The notes under the pieces: generated by a model
The model's database searches: none
What the model was told of the DNA's origin: nothing
The model's input: the letters and a program-made list of their open reading frames with translations, nothing else
Program-made: the position numbers and the translations under genes
From: JAWVZS01 sp964507825
Lineage (GTDB): Archaea; Thermoproteota; Nitrososphaeria; Nitrososphaerales; Nitrosopumilaceae
Reading direction: 5' to 3'
Length of the DNA: 64,000 bases
Assembly: GCA_964507825.1 (NCBI GenBank)
Contig: CAZDQM010000020.1
Location: forward strand, 1-64,000
In this document: positions 1 through 7,791 of the stretch, one piece after another
How positions within the stretch are numbered: the first letter of the stretch is position 1
Layout of the letters: every line of letters begins with the position of its first letter

Positions 1-20
1 GCGCGTCATCCTAGTTCTGG

Positions 21-209
21 TTATATAATTTTCTCATACCTTCCTGGCAAATCGATGAAATTCTCACGAGTCTGCCCCATCATCGATTTTGTGATGTACA
101 TAAATTTACGAGCGTCGCTATAAGCGATTTTGTGATATATACGAGCGTTGCCATAAGACTCTACTAGGTTCATTCTATACCAGACATATTTTGTATTGTC
201 AGTTGCCAA
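21..209 (-). CDS. Small hypothetical protein (uncertain)
   Basis: A 62-codon open frame beginning at TTG, with no recognised domain. The composition is protein-like (aromatic and charged residues well spread, e.g. KYVWYRMNLVESYGNARIYH), not the Arg/Pro/Ser-rich pattern of shadow frames elsewhere in the window. No convincing TATA box lies at the right distance from the TTG. An internal ATG at residue 12 is an alternative start. It stands alone at the window edge, so there is no operon context. It may be a small real gene or chance. Confidence 0.33.
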   Translation of the reverse strand: MATDNTKYVWYRMNLVESYGNARIYHKIAYSDARKFMYITKSMMGQTRENFIDLPGRYEKII

Positions 210-447
210 CAGGTATAATGCGCAACTATACCCTCTAGCTTTTTCGATTTGATGTATCAGATCAAGTGATCATCTGTATTGTACTGGGCAGTTTTTGAGC
301 AGTTAGACAGCAGGATCACCGGGCATGACTACACAAACGGCCAGATTCAACGCGAACGACGGGTTTTCTACAAATTTATCGACATGTGACAGGTTGCCCG
401 TCCGTTCCGATTTAGCAGGGCCAAAATTATAGCCGGATTCTCGAGCT

Positions 448-639
448 ATGAGATTTATTGCAGTCCCGTCTAGATGTCTTGTGGTATATAGTTTTGAAAT
501 GGTGCTCGTGGGGATGATCCTGTTATCTGCAATGGTTGCAGGAGGTATAGTACTCAGGATCAGGCGCGGGCGCGATGTCACACCCGCAGAGTCTACGGAG
601 GATACGCATGATAACAATGCAAGAGACACCACACAATAG
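448..639 (+). CDS. Small single-span membrane protein (uncertain)
   Basis: A 63-residue frame with one hydrophobic stretch (VLVGMILLSAMVAGGIVL, about residues 20-37), then a basic stop-transfer patch (RIRRGR) and a polar acidic tail. This order is that of a small membrane-anchored protein. An ATG at 499 would start just before the hydrophobic stretch and give a 46-residue protein. It ends 30 bases before ubiX, but ubiX has its own TATA box, so co-transcription is not required. No family recognised. Confidence 0.4.
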   Translation: MRFIAVPSRCLVVYSFEMVLVGMILLSAMVAGGIVLRIRRGRDVTPAESTEDTHDNNARDTTQ

Positions 640-647
640 ATAAAATA
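640..647 (+). promoter_or_regulatory. TATA box of ubiX
   Basis: The A/T octamer ataaaata is centred about 26 bases before the ubiX ATG at 670. This is the archaeal TATA-to-start distance of a leaderless transcript. Inferred from spacing only. Confidence 0.5.
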
Positions 648-669
648 CGACCAAGTAGCAGTACTCTTT

Positions 670-1227
670 ATGCGCATCATCGTCGGAATGACCGGAAGTA
701 CGGGGGCCATATACGGGATTCGTGCACTAGAAGAGCTCACCAAGTCCGGCGTAGAGACGCACCTGATAATCAGCAAATGGGCCGGCAAGTGCGTTGCAAT
801 GGAGACTAGTCATACAGTAGACTATGTAAAGTCACTAGCATCTAGCGTCTATGACGACATGAACATGGCGGCAAGTGTCTCTAGTGGAACGTTCCAAGTT
901 GACGGCATGATGGTGGTGCCATGCAGCATGAAGACCCTGTCCGGTATAGCCAACGGATATGATACGAGTCTGATCTCCCGCGCCGCCGGGGTGACGATCA
1001 AGGAGTCAAGAAGACTCGTCCTGATGGCAAGGGAGGCGCCGCTTTCTGCCATCCACCTTGAAAACATGCTAAAGCTTGCCAGGCTCGGCGTAGTCATACT
1101 GCCGCCGGTAACGGAGTTTTATACAAAACCCGAGTCCATAGACGACATGATAAATCACGGTGTTGGAAAATGCCTAGATCAGTTCGGGCTAGAACACAAC
1201 CTGTACAAAAGATGGGGGGACAACTAG
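670..1227 (+). CDS. ubiX: UbiX-family flavin prenyltransferase
   Basis: A 185-residue protein, the usual UbiX length. It opens with the family signature MRIIVGMTGSTGAIYGIRAL (flavin-binding loop) and carries the later motifs VVPCSMKTLSGIANGYDTS and REAPLSAIHLENM. UbiX joins dimethylallyl phosphate to FMN to make prenylated FMN, the cofactor of UbiD decarboxylases. A UbiD-family gene lies in this window at 56687-58018, so the two probably work together although far apart. A TATA box at 640-647 fits a leaderless ATG start. The next gene continues in the same frame directly after this stop codon. Confidence 0.92.
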   Translation: MRIIVGMTGSTGAIYGIRALEELTKSGVETHLIISKWAGKCVAMETSHTVDYVKSLASSVYDDMNMAASVSSGTFQVDGMMVVPCSMKTLSGIANGYDTSLISRAAGVTIKESRRLVLMAREAPLSAIHLENMLKLARLGVVILPPVTEFYTKPESIDDMINHGVGKCLDQFGLEHNLYKRWGDN

Positions 1228-1230
1228 CCG

Positions 1231-1659
1231 CTGCCCAAAATACATTACAAGAAAACCGTCCGGGCCGACCGCGATAAAATCTTTGGGATTGCTACAGATT
1301 ACAAGTCTCTTCCGCAGGTCATGCCGCGATACTTTCCATCAGTCAGGATCAGATCAAGCCGCGGCAACGTAACCATAGTCGAGATGCACGTCATCCTTGC
1401 TAAAAGAAGGCTTGTCATGATGACCAAGCATGTTATACATTATCCAGACATGCATGAAATCTTTGTAATCGGGGGGGATGTAAAGGGAAGCCACATCATT
1501 TACAGATATGAAAGTGTGCCAGAAGGAACCAAGATAACAGTGGACGCAAGGATCAAGCTCGGCATAATGATGCGTATTGCCGGGTTTTTTACTAGAAATA
1601 ATATACAAGAGGGGCTAGAAAATATAACCAAAGAGTTTGCGATACTAGTTGAGGGCTAG
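1231..1659 (+). CDS. START/SRPBCC-fold protein with apparent CTG start
   Basis: The recognisable protein starts before the first ATG (1321). From 1231 the frame reads PKIHYKKTVRADRDKIFGI, the N-terminal strand and helix typical of the START/polyketide-cyclase (SRPBCC) fold, and continues into PQVMPRYFPSVRIRSSRGNV. With this start the length is 142 residues, as expected for the family. No ATG, GTG or TTG lies between the ubiX stop (1225-1227) and 1321, so initiation at CTG 1231 is the best reading. A G-rich run at 1214-1219 could act as ribosome binding site. Such folds bind hydrophobic ligands, but the ligand here is unknown. It ends convergently with tatA, both genes using the CTAG at 1656-1659 as stop. 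Confidence 0.75.
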   Translation: MPKIHYKKTVRADRDKIFGIATDYKSLPQVMPRYFPSVRIRSSRGNVTIVEMHVILAKRRLVMMTKHVIHYPDMHEIFVIGGDVKGSHIIYRYESVPEGTKITVDARIKLGIMMRIAGFFTRNNIQEGLENITKEFAILVEG

Positions 1660-1859
1660 TCGGCCTTGGACCTTTCGTCCTTGTATTCCTTGAGCTCCTT
1701 GTCGCCTTCGATCTTTCCCTTTTCAAACTCGCCCCTAGCCCTGCCAAATGTCTTGGCTAGCTCGGGAATCTTTTTTGCGCCAAATATTAGCACCACCGCT
1801 ATCACTATAATGAATATCCACTCTTGGCCTGCAATAAATCCGGGCAACAGCGTCAACAT
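1656..1859 (-). CDS. tatA: TatA/E-type twin-arginine translocase subunit
   Basis: A 67-residue protein with the classic TatA layout: a short N-terminal segment, one transmembrane helix (WIFIIVIAVVLIFGAKKIP), the hinge FGAKKIPELAKTFGRA, and a charged amphipathic and coiled tail rich in Glu and Lys. It forms the protein-conducting part of the Tat pathway, which exports folded cofactor-loaded proteins. No tatC lies nearby in this window. A TATA-like box on the minus strand (acttaaatct, 1881-1890) sits about 26 bases before the ATG, consistent with leaderless transcription. Its stop shares CTAG with the convergent START-fold gene. Confidence 0.88.
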   Translation of the reverse strand: MLTLLPGFIAGQEWIFIIVIAVVLIFGAKKIPELAKTFGRARGEFEKGKIEGDKELKEYKDERSKAD

Positions 1860-1880
1860 TGGTATTTATTGTCCGAATCA

Positions 1881-1890
1881 AGATTTAAGT
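1881..1890 (-). promoter_or_regulatory. TATA box of tatA
   Basis: Minus-strand acttaaatct, centred about 26 bases before the tatA ATG. Inferred from spacing only. Confidence 0.45.
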
Positions 1891-1998
1891 GTTCTAAATT
1901 TACCAGCCAAATGCATCACATGATCATGTCATCCTATACCCGTTCCACATTCATCTCTAGTACCATTCACGTCGCGCCTGATTTTTCAGGTATGATAT

Positions 1999-2026
1999 TG
2001 TGCAAATAGGCACACGATACACACTT
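1999..2026 (+). repeat. 28-bp direct repeat, copy 1
   Basis: Exact copy of the 28 bases at 2071-2098, beginning tgtgcaaataggcacacg. Each copy holds a small inverted repeat GTGC-N6-GCAC. It lies in the 388-base gene-free spacer between tatA and ppdK (1860-2247), which otherwise holds only the two promoters. It could be a tandem operator or the trace of a local duplication. Confidence 0.8.
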
Positions 2027-2070
2027 GACCGTTAGCAGTATGAAAAAGTCATAGGCCCGGTTTTGCGAGA

Positions 2071-2098
2071 TGTGCAAATAGGCACACGATACACACTT
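2071..2098 (+). repeat. 28-bp direct repeat, copy 2
   Basis: Second exact copy, 72 bases after the first and about 135 bases before the ppdK TATA box. Same internal GTGC-N6-GCAC inverted repeat. Confidence 0.8.
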
Positions 2099-2230
2099 AA
2101 CCATGGGTGCCCAATTACATCATGCTACGCGTCTATAACCACATCATAAAACATTCTGCGTACCGCGCATCGACATGCCTTGCATGAAAAACAAATACGG
2201 TACAAGAGTCTTCACAATTTAGCATATTCA

Positions 2231-2239
2231 TTTAATATA
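2231..2239 (+). promoter_or_regulatory. TATA box of ppdK
   Basis: tttaatata about 31 bases before ATG 2266. It is only about 13 bases before the in-frame TTG at 2248, which argues for the ATG as start. Confidence 0.55.
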
Positions 2240-2265
2240 CCCGTTTTTTGTTCAGTCATCTAGAA

Positions 2266-4905
2266 ATGAAACAGGTCTACTTTTATGACGAGGGCGACGG
2301 CAGTGACAAGAAACTTTTAGGCGGAAAGGGCGCCGGATTGTGCGAGATGACGCGCCTTGGGCTTCCCGTACCGCCAGGGTTTGTCATCACAACCAAGGTC
2401 TGTAGAGAATATTATTCAGGTAAAAAGAGACTCCCGAAATCACTAATCCCAGAAATCAAGAGAAACATTGCAAAAATCGAAAAAAAGACTGGTAAAAAAT
2501 GGAATTCCGGGAACAGTCCGTTGCTAGTCTCCGTCAGATCCGGCGCATCAATATCAATGCCTGGAATGATGGATACGATACTGAACCTAGGACTAAACGA
2601 CAAGACGGTACTCGGACTTGCAAAAGGTAGTAACAATCCGAGATTCGCATGGGATACGTACAGGAGATTCGTGCACCTGTTTGGCAAGGTGGTCTTTGGA
2701 ATCGACGATACGTTGTTTGACCGGGCGTTCGAATTGGCAAAAAAATCACAGGGTGCAAGCGAGGATTCCCAGTTGAATGAAAAATCCCTGAAAAAACTAG
2801 TCTCAAAATACAAGGACATCTGTGAAAAACAGTCGCGCAGGAGATTCCCAACGGAACCCTTTGAGCAGCTTGAACTGGCAATCAAAGCTGTCTTTGACAG
2901 CTGGATGGGCGAACGCGCGGTCATATACCGTGAAAAAAACAACATTACAAAGGATATAGCTGACGGGACCGGCGTCAACGTCGTATCAATGGCGTTTGGC
3001 AACATGGGAGACGACAGTGCGACAGGTGTAGTCTTTACAAGAAATCCTAGTGACGGTAGCAACCAGATCTTTGGCGAATATCTAGTAAACGCGCAAGGTG
3101 AAGACGTGGTCGCAGGCGTCCGCACCCCAAGGCCCGTAGACCAGATGAAATCCGAGATGCCCAAGTCGTACAGGCAGCTGCACCATACCTGCAAAAAGCT
3201 AGAAAGACACTACAAAGAGCCGCAGGATATAGAATTTACGATAGAGCAGGGAAGGTTCTACCTGTTACAGACAAGGAATGCCAAGATGAATGCCGCCGCA
3301 ATGGTAAAGACATCAGTAGACATGGTCAAAGAGCGCCTGATAAGCAAGAATCGCGCGTTACTACGCCTGCAAGCAGAGCAGCTAGAACAGCTCCTCCACA
3401 AGGCCATTGATCAGACAGCCGCGAAAAAATCCACAGTGGCCGCAGTAGGCATTGCCGCATCGCCGGGTGCCGCAAGCGGCATTGCAGTATTTGACGTAAA
3501 GAGAGCCACCATGATGGGAGAGAACGGCGCGAGTATAATCTTGGTAAGAAAGGAGACCAAGCCAGAAGACGTGCCGGCGTTCTTTGCAGCAGCAGGAATA
3601 CTTACGAGCAGGGGCGGAAAGACGTCACATGCTGCAGTTGTTGCAAGGGGCATGGGCAAGTCATGTATAGTGGGCTGCTCTGAGTTAAAGATAGATTACG
3701 AGGGCAAGAGTTGCACGACTAGTACTAGGACGATCAAGGAGGGAGATCCCATTACAATAGACGGGAGCACCGGTACCGTATACCTAGGATCAATTCCAAC
3801 CATAGAGCCCAAGATTACAAGTGATTTTAAGCGCATTCTAGAATGGTCGCAAAAGTCCAAGAAAATATCAGTCAGAGCCAACGCGGACACGCCGGAGATG
3901 GCAAGGTTAGCACGAGAGTACGGCGCGCACGGGATCGGGTTGTGCAGAACCGAAAGAATGTTCAACGAGGGTGACAGGATCGGAATGTTCGTGGACATGA
4001 TCATGGCAAGGACGACGGATCAAAGGAGAAATGTCCTAAAAAAGTTAGAGATGTTACAGCGAAACGACTTTGTCAAGATACTGACCGCGATGAACGGATA
4101 CCACGTTACAATCAGGCTTTTGGATCCCCCGCTGCACGAGTTCCTTCCAAATCCTGAAGAGCTTGCAGAAAGTATCCGCAACACGGAGGCAAAACAGGGC
4201 GCAGATGACACTAGGCTAGTGCTCGAGAGGGCAAGGGAGCTTGCGGAGATCAACCCCATGATGGGCCACAGGGGCGTTCGCGTCGGTATTACATATCCCG
4301 AAATCTATGAGATGCAGATCAGTGCCGTCTTAGAGGCCGCCGCGCAGTGCGCCAAGAAGGGAATAGATGTAAAGCCGCAGGTCATGGTCCCCCAGGTAAG
4401 CAGTATCACCGAACTAGACCACATAAAGTCTGCCTTTGATGCGATAAAGTCCGAGACCGAGAAGAAATACGGAAAGAGACTCAGGGTGAGTTTTGGTACT
4501 ATGATCGAAGTCGTCCGCGCCTGCATTACGGCCGGAGAGCTTGCGCGTACCGCCGAGTTCTTTAGTTTCGGCACAAACGACCTCACGCAGGCGACATTCA
4601 GTTTCAGCAGGGAGGATGCCGAGGGCAAGTTCCTGCCAGAATACCTAGAAAAGGAGATCCTAGAAAGGAACCCATTCCAGTCAATCGATGTGGGAGGGGT
4701 AGGGGGCCTGATGAGGATCGGGATCGCCGGTGGACGCGCCATCAAGAAAAACATGGAGATTGGCATATGCGGGGAGCATGGCGGGGATCCCAGGTCCATC
4801 CACTTTTGCCATGACGCGGGGCTAAGCTATGTCAGTGCATCGCCGCACAGGATACCGATTGCCATCGTAGCTGCCGCGCAGGCCGCTATACAGGGGCAAA
4901 AATAG
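2266..4905 (+). CDS. ppdK: Pyruvate, phosphate dikinase
   Basis: An 879-residue enzyme of normal family length that interconverts pyruvate, ATP and phosphate with PEP, AMP and pyrophosphate, the entry to gluconeogenesis from fixed carbon. Order of parts: N-terminal ATP-grasp domain (KLLGGKGAGLCEMTRLGLPV), central phosphohistidine domain with catalytic His in GGKTSHAAVVARGMGK (about residue 450), and C-terminal PEP-binding barrel ending in GICGEHGGDP with the catalytic Cys (about residue 835). ATG 2266 is preferred over the upstream TTG at 2248 because homologues begin with KQVYFYDEG and because of TATA spacing. An HTH-CBS gene follows 26 bases downstream. Confidence 0.96.
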   Translation: MKQVYFYDEGDGSDKKLLGGKGAGLCEMTRLGLPVPPGFVITTKVCREYYSGKKRLPKSLIPEIKRNIAKIEKKTGKKWNSGNSPLLVSVRSGASISMPGMMDTILNLGLNDKTVLGLAKGSNNPRFAWDTYRRFVHLFGKVVFGIDDTLFDRAFELAKKSQGASEDSQLNEKSLKKLVSKYKDICEKQSRRRFPTEPFEQLELAIKAVFDSWMGERAVIYREKNNITKDIADGTGVNVVSMAFGNMGDDSATGVVFTRNPSDGSNQIFGEYLVNAQGEDVVAGVRTPRPVDQMKSEMPKSYRQLHHTCKKLERHYKEPQDIEFTIEQGRFYLLQTRNAKMNAAAMVKTSVDMVKERLISKNRALLRLQAEQLEQLLHKAIDQTAAKKSTVAAVGIAASPGAASGIAVFDVKRATMMGENGASIILVRKETKPEDVPAFFAAAGILTSRGGKTSHAAVVARGMGKSCIVGCSELKIDYEGKSCTTSTRTIKEGDPITIDGSTGTVYLGSIPTIEPKITSDFKRILEWSQKSKKISVRANADTPEMARLAREYGAHGIGLCRTERMFNEGDRIGMFVDMIMARTTDQRRNVLKKLEMLQRNDFVKILTAMNGYHVTIRLLDPPLHEFLPNPEELAESIRNTEAKQGADDTRLVLERARELAEINPMMGHRGVRVGITYPEIYEMQISAVLEAAAQCAKKGIDVKPQVMVPQVSSITELDHIKSAFDAIKSETEKKYGKRLRVSFGTMIEVVRACITAGELARTAEFFSFGTNDLTQATFSFSREDAEGKFLPEYLEKEILERNPFQSIDVGGVGGLMRIGIAGGRAIKKNMEIGICGEHGGDPRSIHFCHDAGLSYVSASPHRIPIAIVAAAQAAIQGQK

Positions 4906-4931
4906 TTAAGATACCTGCACAAAGTACATCC

Positions 4932-5486
4932 ATGCTTCCAAGAATCGACTCGATAAGGCAGATACGCCTCAAGATAGGAATTACACAAAAGAGACTCGCA
5001 GGCATGGCCGGGGTCAGTACGTCCATGATCAACCAGATCGAATCCGGCCGAAGCAAGCCCAGCTATGATACCGCAAAGAGAATTTTTGACAGCCTTGCCA
5101 CCCTCGAGGGGCAGTCCTCATCACACACGGCGGGGGATTTTTACAGCGGCGGCATTGTAAAGATGGGGCCAGATGACACTCTTGATTATGCAATCAAGAG
5201 GATGCACGAGCTGTCAATCAGCCAGATTCCCATATTTGACGGAGGCGAACCGGTGGGCCTGATAACAGAGGACGGAATCGTAAGGCATCTTTCAGACGGC
5301 GAAGTCGAGCTAAAAAAGACCAGGATTTCAGATATAATGGACTCCATCCCGCCCATAGTGGACTTTGAGACGCCTGCAAACGTGCTAGTGCCGCTCATTC
5401 GCTATTCAAAATGCATCCTAGTTTCAAAAAACGCCAAGATTGTCGGCATCATTACCGCATCAGACGCGCTAAAGATGATGGAATAG
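4932..5486 (+). CDS. HTH-XRE plus tandem CBS-domain protein
   Basis: 184 residues. The first 65 form a Cro/XRE-type helix-turn-helix (QKRLAGMAGVSTSMINQIES). Two CBS repeats follow (about 72-128 and 132-184), with motifs SISQIPIFDGGEPVGLITED and AKIVGIITASDALKMM. CBS pairs bind adenosine nucleotides, so this looks like an energy-sensing transcription factor; this family architecture is common in archaea. It lies 26 bases after ppdK, probably in the same transcript. This suggests, by inference, that it senses adenylates and controls the AMP-producing dikinase or related genes. Confidence 0.88.
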   Translation: MLPRIDSIRQIRLKIGITQKRLAGMAGVSTSMINQIESGRSKPSYDTAKRIFDSLATLEGQSSSHTAGDFYSGGIVKMGPDDTLDYAIKRMHELSISQIPIFDGGEPVGLITEDGIVRHLSDGEVELKKTRISDIMDSIPPIVDFETPANVLVPLIRYSKCILVSKNAKIVGIITASDALKMME

Positions 5487-5758
5487 CGGCTCAGATCATC
5501 GGTCATCATACCAGAACTATGGAATAAACTGCAAGATGTACGATGCACATAATTGCTTTTTTCAGGTATGCCGGAATCCCATTGAACAGTTGGCTATGGC
5601 ATCAAGGTATCGGCAGCCAATCACAATACCGTATTATCCATAACGGCAGACCGTGGTTTGTGTTTATGATATCCTGCTCCCGCATGCGGCCACATGAAAT
5701 AACCGATTATATCCAGACGTAGATTTCCCCTACAGTCATGAACCTGCCATGCAATATA

Positions 5759-6193
5759 TCAGGAATCATCCTGTTTGTCTTCGTTCTTGTCGCCACCTGC
5801 AGGCACGTGCGAGCACAGCTCCGCAAGGACACCCTCAAGTGACTTGGGGTGGATGAACGTGACCCTGCTTCCCCCGGAGCCAGAACGCACCCCGCCTAGA
5901 AAGCGCAGTCCGCAACCCTCCATCCTAGACACCTCTCCGTCAATATCATCAGTCTGCAGGGCTATATGGTGCAGCCCCTGCCCCTTTTTTTCTAGGAATT
6001 TTCTAATCGGGCTGTCGTCCCTAGTCGGCTCCATGAGCTCAATCCTGCCGTTTTCCAGCCGTATGATTGCAACCCGTACCCCTTCGCCCTCCACGGTTTC
6101 AAACTCTACATGCTCGGCGCCAAGCGCCTCCTTGTAGATGCGCGCCGATGCCTGCACGTCGTTGACCGCGATTGCAACGTGATCTATCCTCGT
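5759..6193 (-). CDS. mce: Methylmalonyl-CoA epimerase, non-canonical start
   Basis: A glyoxalase-fold enzyme that interconverts the two epimers of methylmalonyl-CoA so that the mutase can act; part of the HP/HB CO2-fixation cycle. Visible motifs are IDHVAIAVND (first strand with metal-binding His), RIELMEP, and GLHHIALQTDDID (second metal His). A GTG at 6157 would cut off the first strand and its His, so it cannot be the true start. Reading upstream, the frame reaches the mutase stop TAA (6194-6196), and the first codon after it is ACG. Homologues start one residue before RIDH, which places the start at ACG 6193 (144 residues). ATA two codons later is an alternative. Confidence 0.85.
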   Translation of the reverse strand, partial: TRIDHVAIAVNDVQASARIYKEALGAEHVEFETVEGEGVRVAIIRLENGRIELMEPTRDDSPIRKFLEKKGQGLHHIALQTDDIDGEVSRMEGCGLRFLGGVRSGSGGSRVTFIHPKSLEGVLAELCSHVPAGGDKNEDKQDDS

Positions 6194-7786
6194 TTAAAAC
6201 ACCTCCCTAGGCCTGTACTCGCCGAACACCTCGCGAAGAGAGTTGCTTATCTCCCCGGTGGTCGCATGCGCCCTTGCCGCGTCGATTATACAGGGCATCA
6301 GGTTTTCGTCGGTGTCCGCGGCCGCGCCCATGGCAGATAACATCTTTTCAACCCTTGCCGCGTCACGCGATGTACGCAGCTTTAGTAGGGCCTTTTTCTG
6401 CTGAATCTCTATTTTACCGCCTATTCGCAACAATTCCGGCGGCTTTTCCTCCTCAGAGTACCGGTTTACGCCCACGAGTATCCTATTACCGTCGTCGGCC
6501 TCCTTTTTAAGTCGGTATGCATTCTGCCGTATCTCTGACTGAAAGAATCCCTTCTCTATGGCGCGCACCGAGCCGCCCATCCTTTCAATCCGCTTTAGGT
6601 ATTTCCAGACACCGTCCTCAATCTTCGCGCACAGGTCCTCAAGATAGTAAGAGCCGCCCATCGGATCCGCGGTCTTTGTCACCCCACTCTCGTGCGCCAC
6701 GATCTGTTGCGTCCTTAGGGCGATCTTTGCGGACTCTTGTGTCGGTAACGCAAGCGCCTCGTCCCGGGAATTAGTGTGAAGGGATTGCGTGCCGCCCATC
6801 ACCGCGGCCATGGTCTGGATGGCAACCCGCACAATATTATTGTCCGGCTGTTGGGCGGTAAGTGACTCGCCGCTTGTCTGCGTGTGGAACTTTAGCTGCA
6901 TGGACTTGGGATTCCGGGCATGAAACATCTCCTTGATGATTTTAGCATAAATTCTCCTTGCGGCTCGGAACTTGGCGACCTCCTCAAAGAATTCAATCGT
7001 GCAACAGAAGAAGAATGAGAGTCTGGGAGCAAAGTCGTCAATCTTTAGGCCGCGATCAAGGCAGGTCTGAATGTACGCAATGGCGTTTGCAAGCGTGAAT
7101 GCGACCTCTTGTGTCGCCGTGCATCCGGCCTCCCTCATGTGATATCCTGAGATCGAGACCGGATACCATGATGGGACGTTTTGCGCGCAGTATTCTATCA
7201 TGTCGCCGACAAGCCGCATCGAGGGCTGCGGCGGGTAGATGTAGGTGTTCCGTGCAATATACTCCTTCAATATGTCATTTTGCGTCGTTCCGCGCAGTTG
7301 CTGGCTCTTGAATCCTTGTGATTCACCTACGACGATATAGTATGCAAGTAGCGTAGATGCAGTAGAGTTGATCGTCATCGACGAGCTGACCTGGCCAAGT
7401 GGAATCCCCTCAAAGGCAGTCATCATGTCCTCGAGGGACGCGATGGAGACGCCCACCTTTCCCACCTCGCCTTCGGACTGCGGCGAGTCAGGGTCGTAGC
7501 CGATCTGTGTGGGGAGATCAAATGCCATGCTCAGGCCCGTCTGCCCCTTTTCAAGCATGAATTTGAAACGCTCGTTTGTGAGCTTGGCGTCGCCGAATCC
7601 GGAATACTGGCGCATGGTCCATAACCTGTCACGGTACATTCCCGGATGGATTCCGCGCATGAACGGGTACCTGCCGGCATCCTCGGACGGCCTCTTCCCT
7701 GAAGATCCTCGATAGATTCGCTTTACCGGAATGTTAGAGTCGGTAAATACACGTGACTCTTTTGTACCGGGTTTTTCTGCCGCCAT
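6194..7786 (-). CDS. mcmA1: Methylmalonyl-CoA mutase, large (catalytic) chain
   Basis: About 530 residues, the mutase barrel without the C-terminal B12 domain, as in two-chain archaeal mutases. Motifs: FMRGIHPGMYRDRLWTMRQY near the N-terminus, TYIYPPQPSMRLVGDMIEY, SISGYHMREAG (substrate and B12-contacting His), and TQSLHTNSRDEALALPT. It converts (R)-methylmalonyl-CoA to succinyl-CoA with adenosylcobalamin. The separate B12-binding chain is at 21917-22336. Start: ATG 7786 has ggggtga about 7 bases ahead; GTG 7795, overlapping the meaB stop, is the alternative. meaB lies upstream and the epimerase directly downstream, so the three form one operon. Confidence 0.95.
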   Translation of the reverse strand: MAAEKPGTKESRVFTDSNIPVKRIYRGSSGKRPSEDAGRYPFMRGIHPGMYRDRLWTMRQYSGFGDAKLTNERFKFMLEKGQTGLSMAFDLPTQIGYDPDSPQSEGEVGKVGVSIASLEDMMTAFEGIPLGQVSSSMTINSTASTLLAYYIVVGESQGFKSQQLRGTTQNDILKEYIARNTYIYPPQPSMRLVGDMIEYCAQNVPSWYPVSISGYHMREAGCTATQEVAFTLANAIAYIQTCLDRGLKIDDFAPRLSFFFCCTIEFFEEVAKFRAARRIYAKIIKEMFHARNPKSMQLKFHTQTSGESLTAQQPDNNIVRVAIQTMAAVMGGTQSLHTNSRDEALALPTQESAKIALRTQQIVAHESGVTKTADPMGGSYYLEDLCAKIEDGVWKYLKRIERMGGSVRAIEKGFFQSEIRQNAYRLKKEADDGNRILVGVNRYSEEEKPPELLRIGGKIEIQQKKALLKLRTSRDAARVEKMLSAMGAAADTDENLMPCIIDAARAHATTGEISNSLREVFGEYRPREVF

Positions 7787-7791
7787 GCATT

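Noticed and set aside
303..788. 161-codon minus-strand frame overlapping the ubiX start
   Set aside because: It lies antisense over the ubiX promoter and N-terminus, has Ser/Thr/Pro-rich shadow composition and no motif.
1999..2098. CRISPR array
   Set aside because: Only two repeat copies, one 44-base spacer and no cas genes; no array was seen anywhere in the window.
2412..3194. 260-codon minus-strand frame inside ppdK
   Set aside because: Antisense shadow of the well-supported dikinase gene; low-complexity Ser/Phe/Leu composition.
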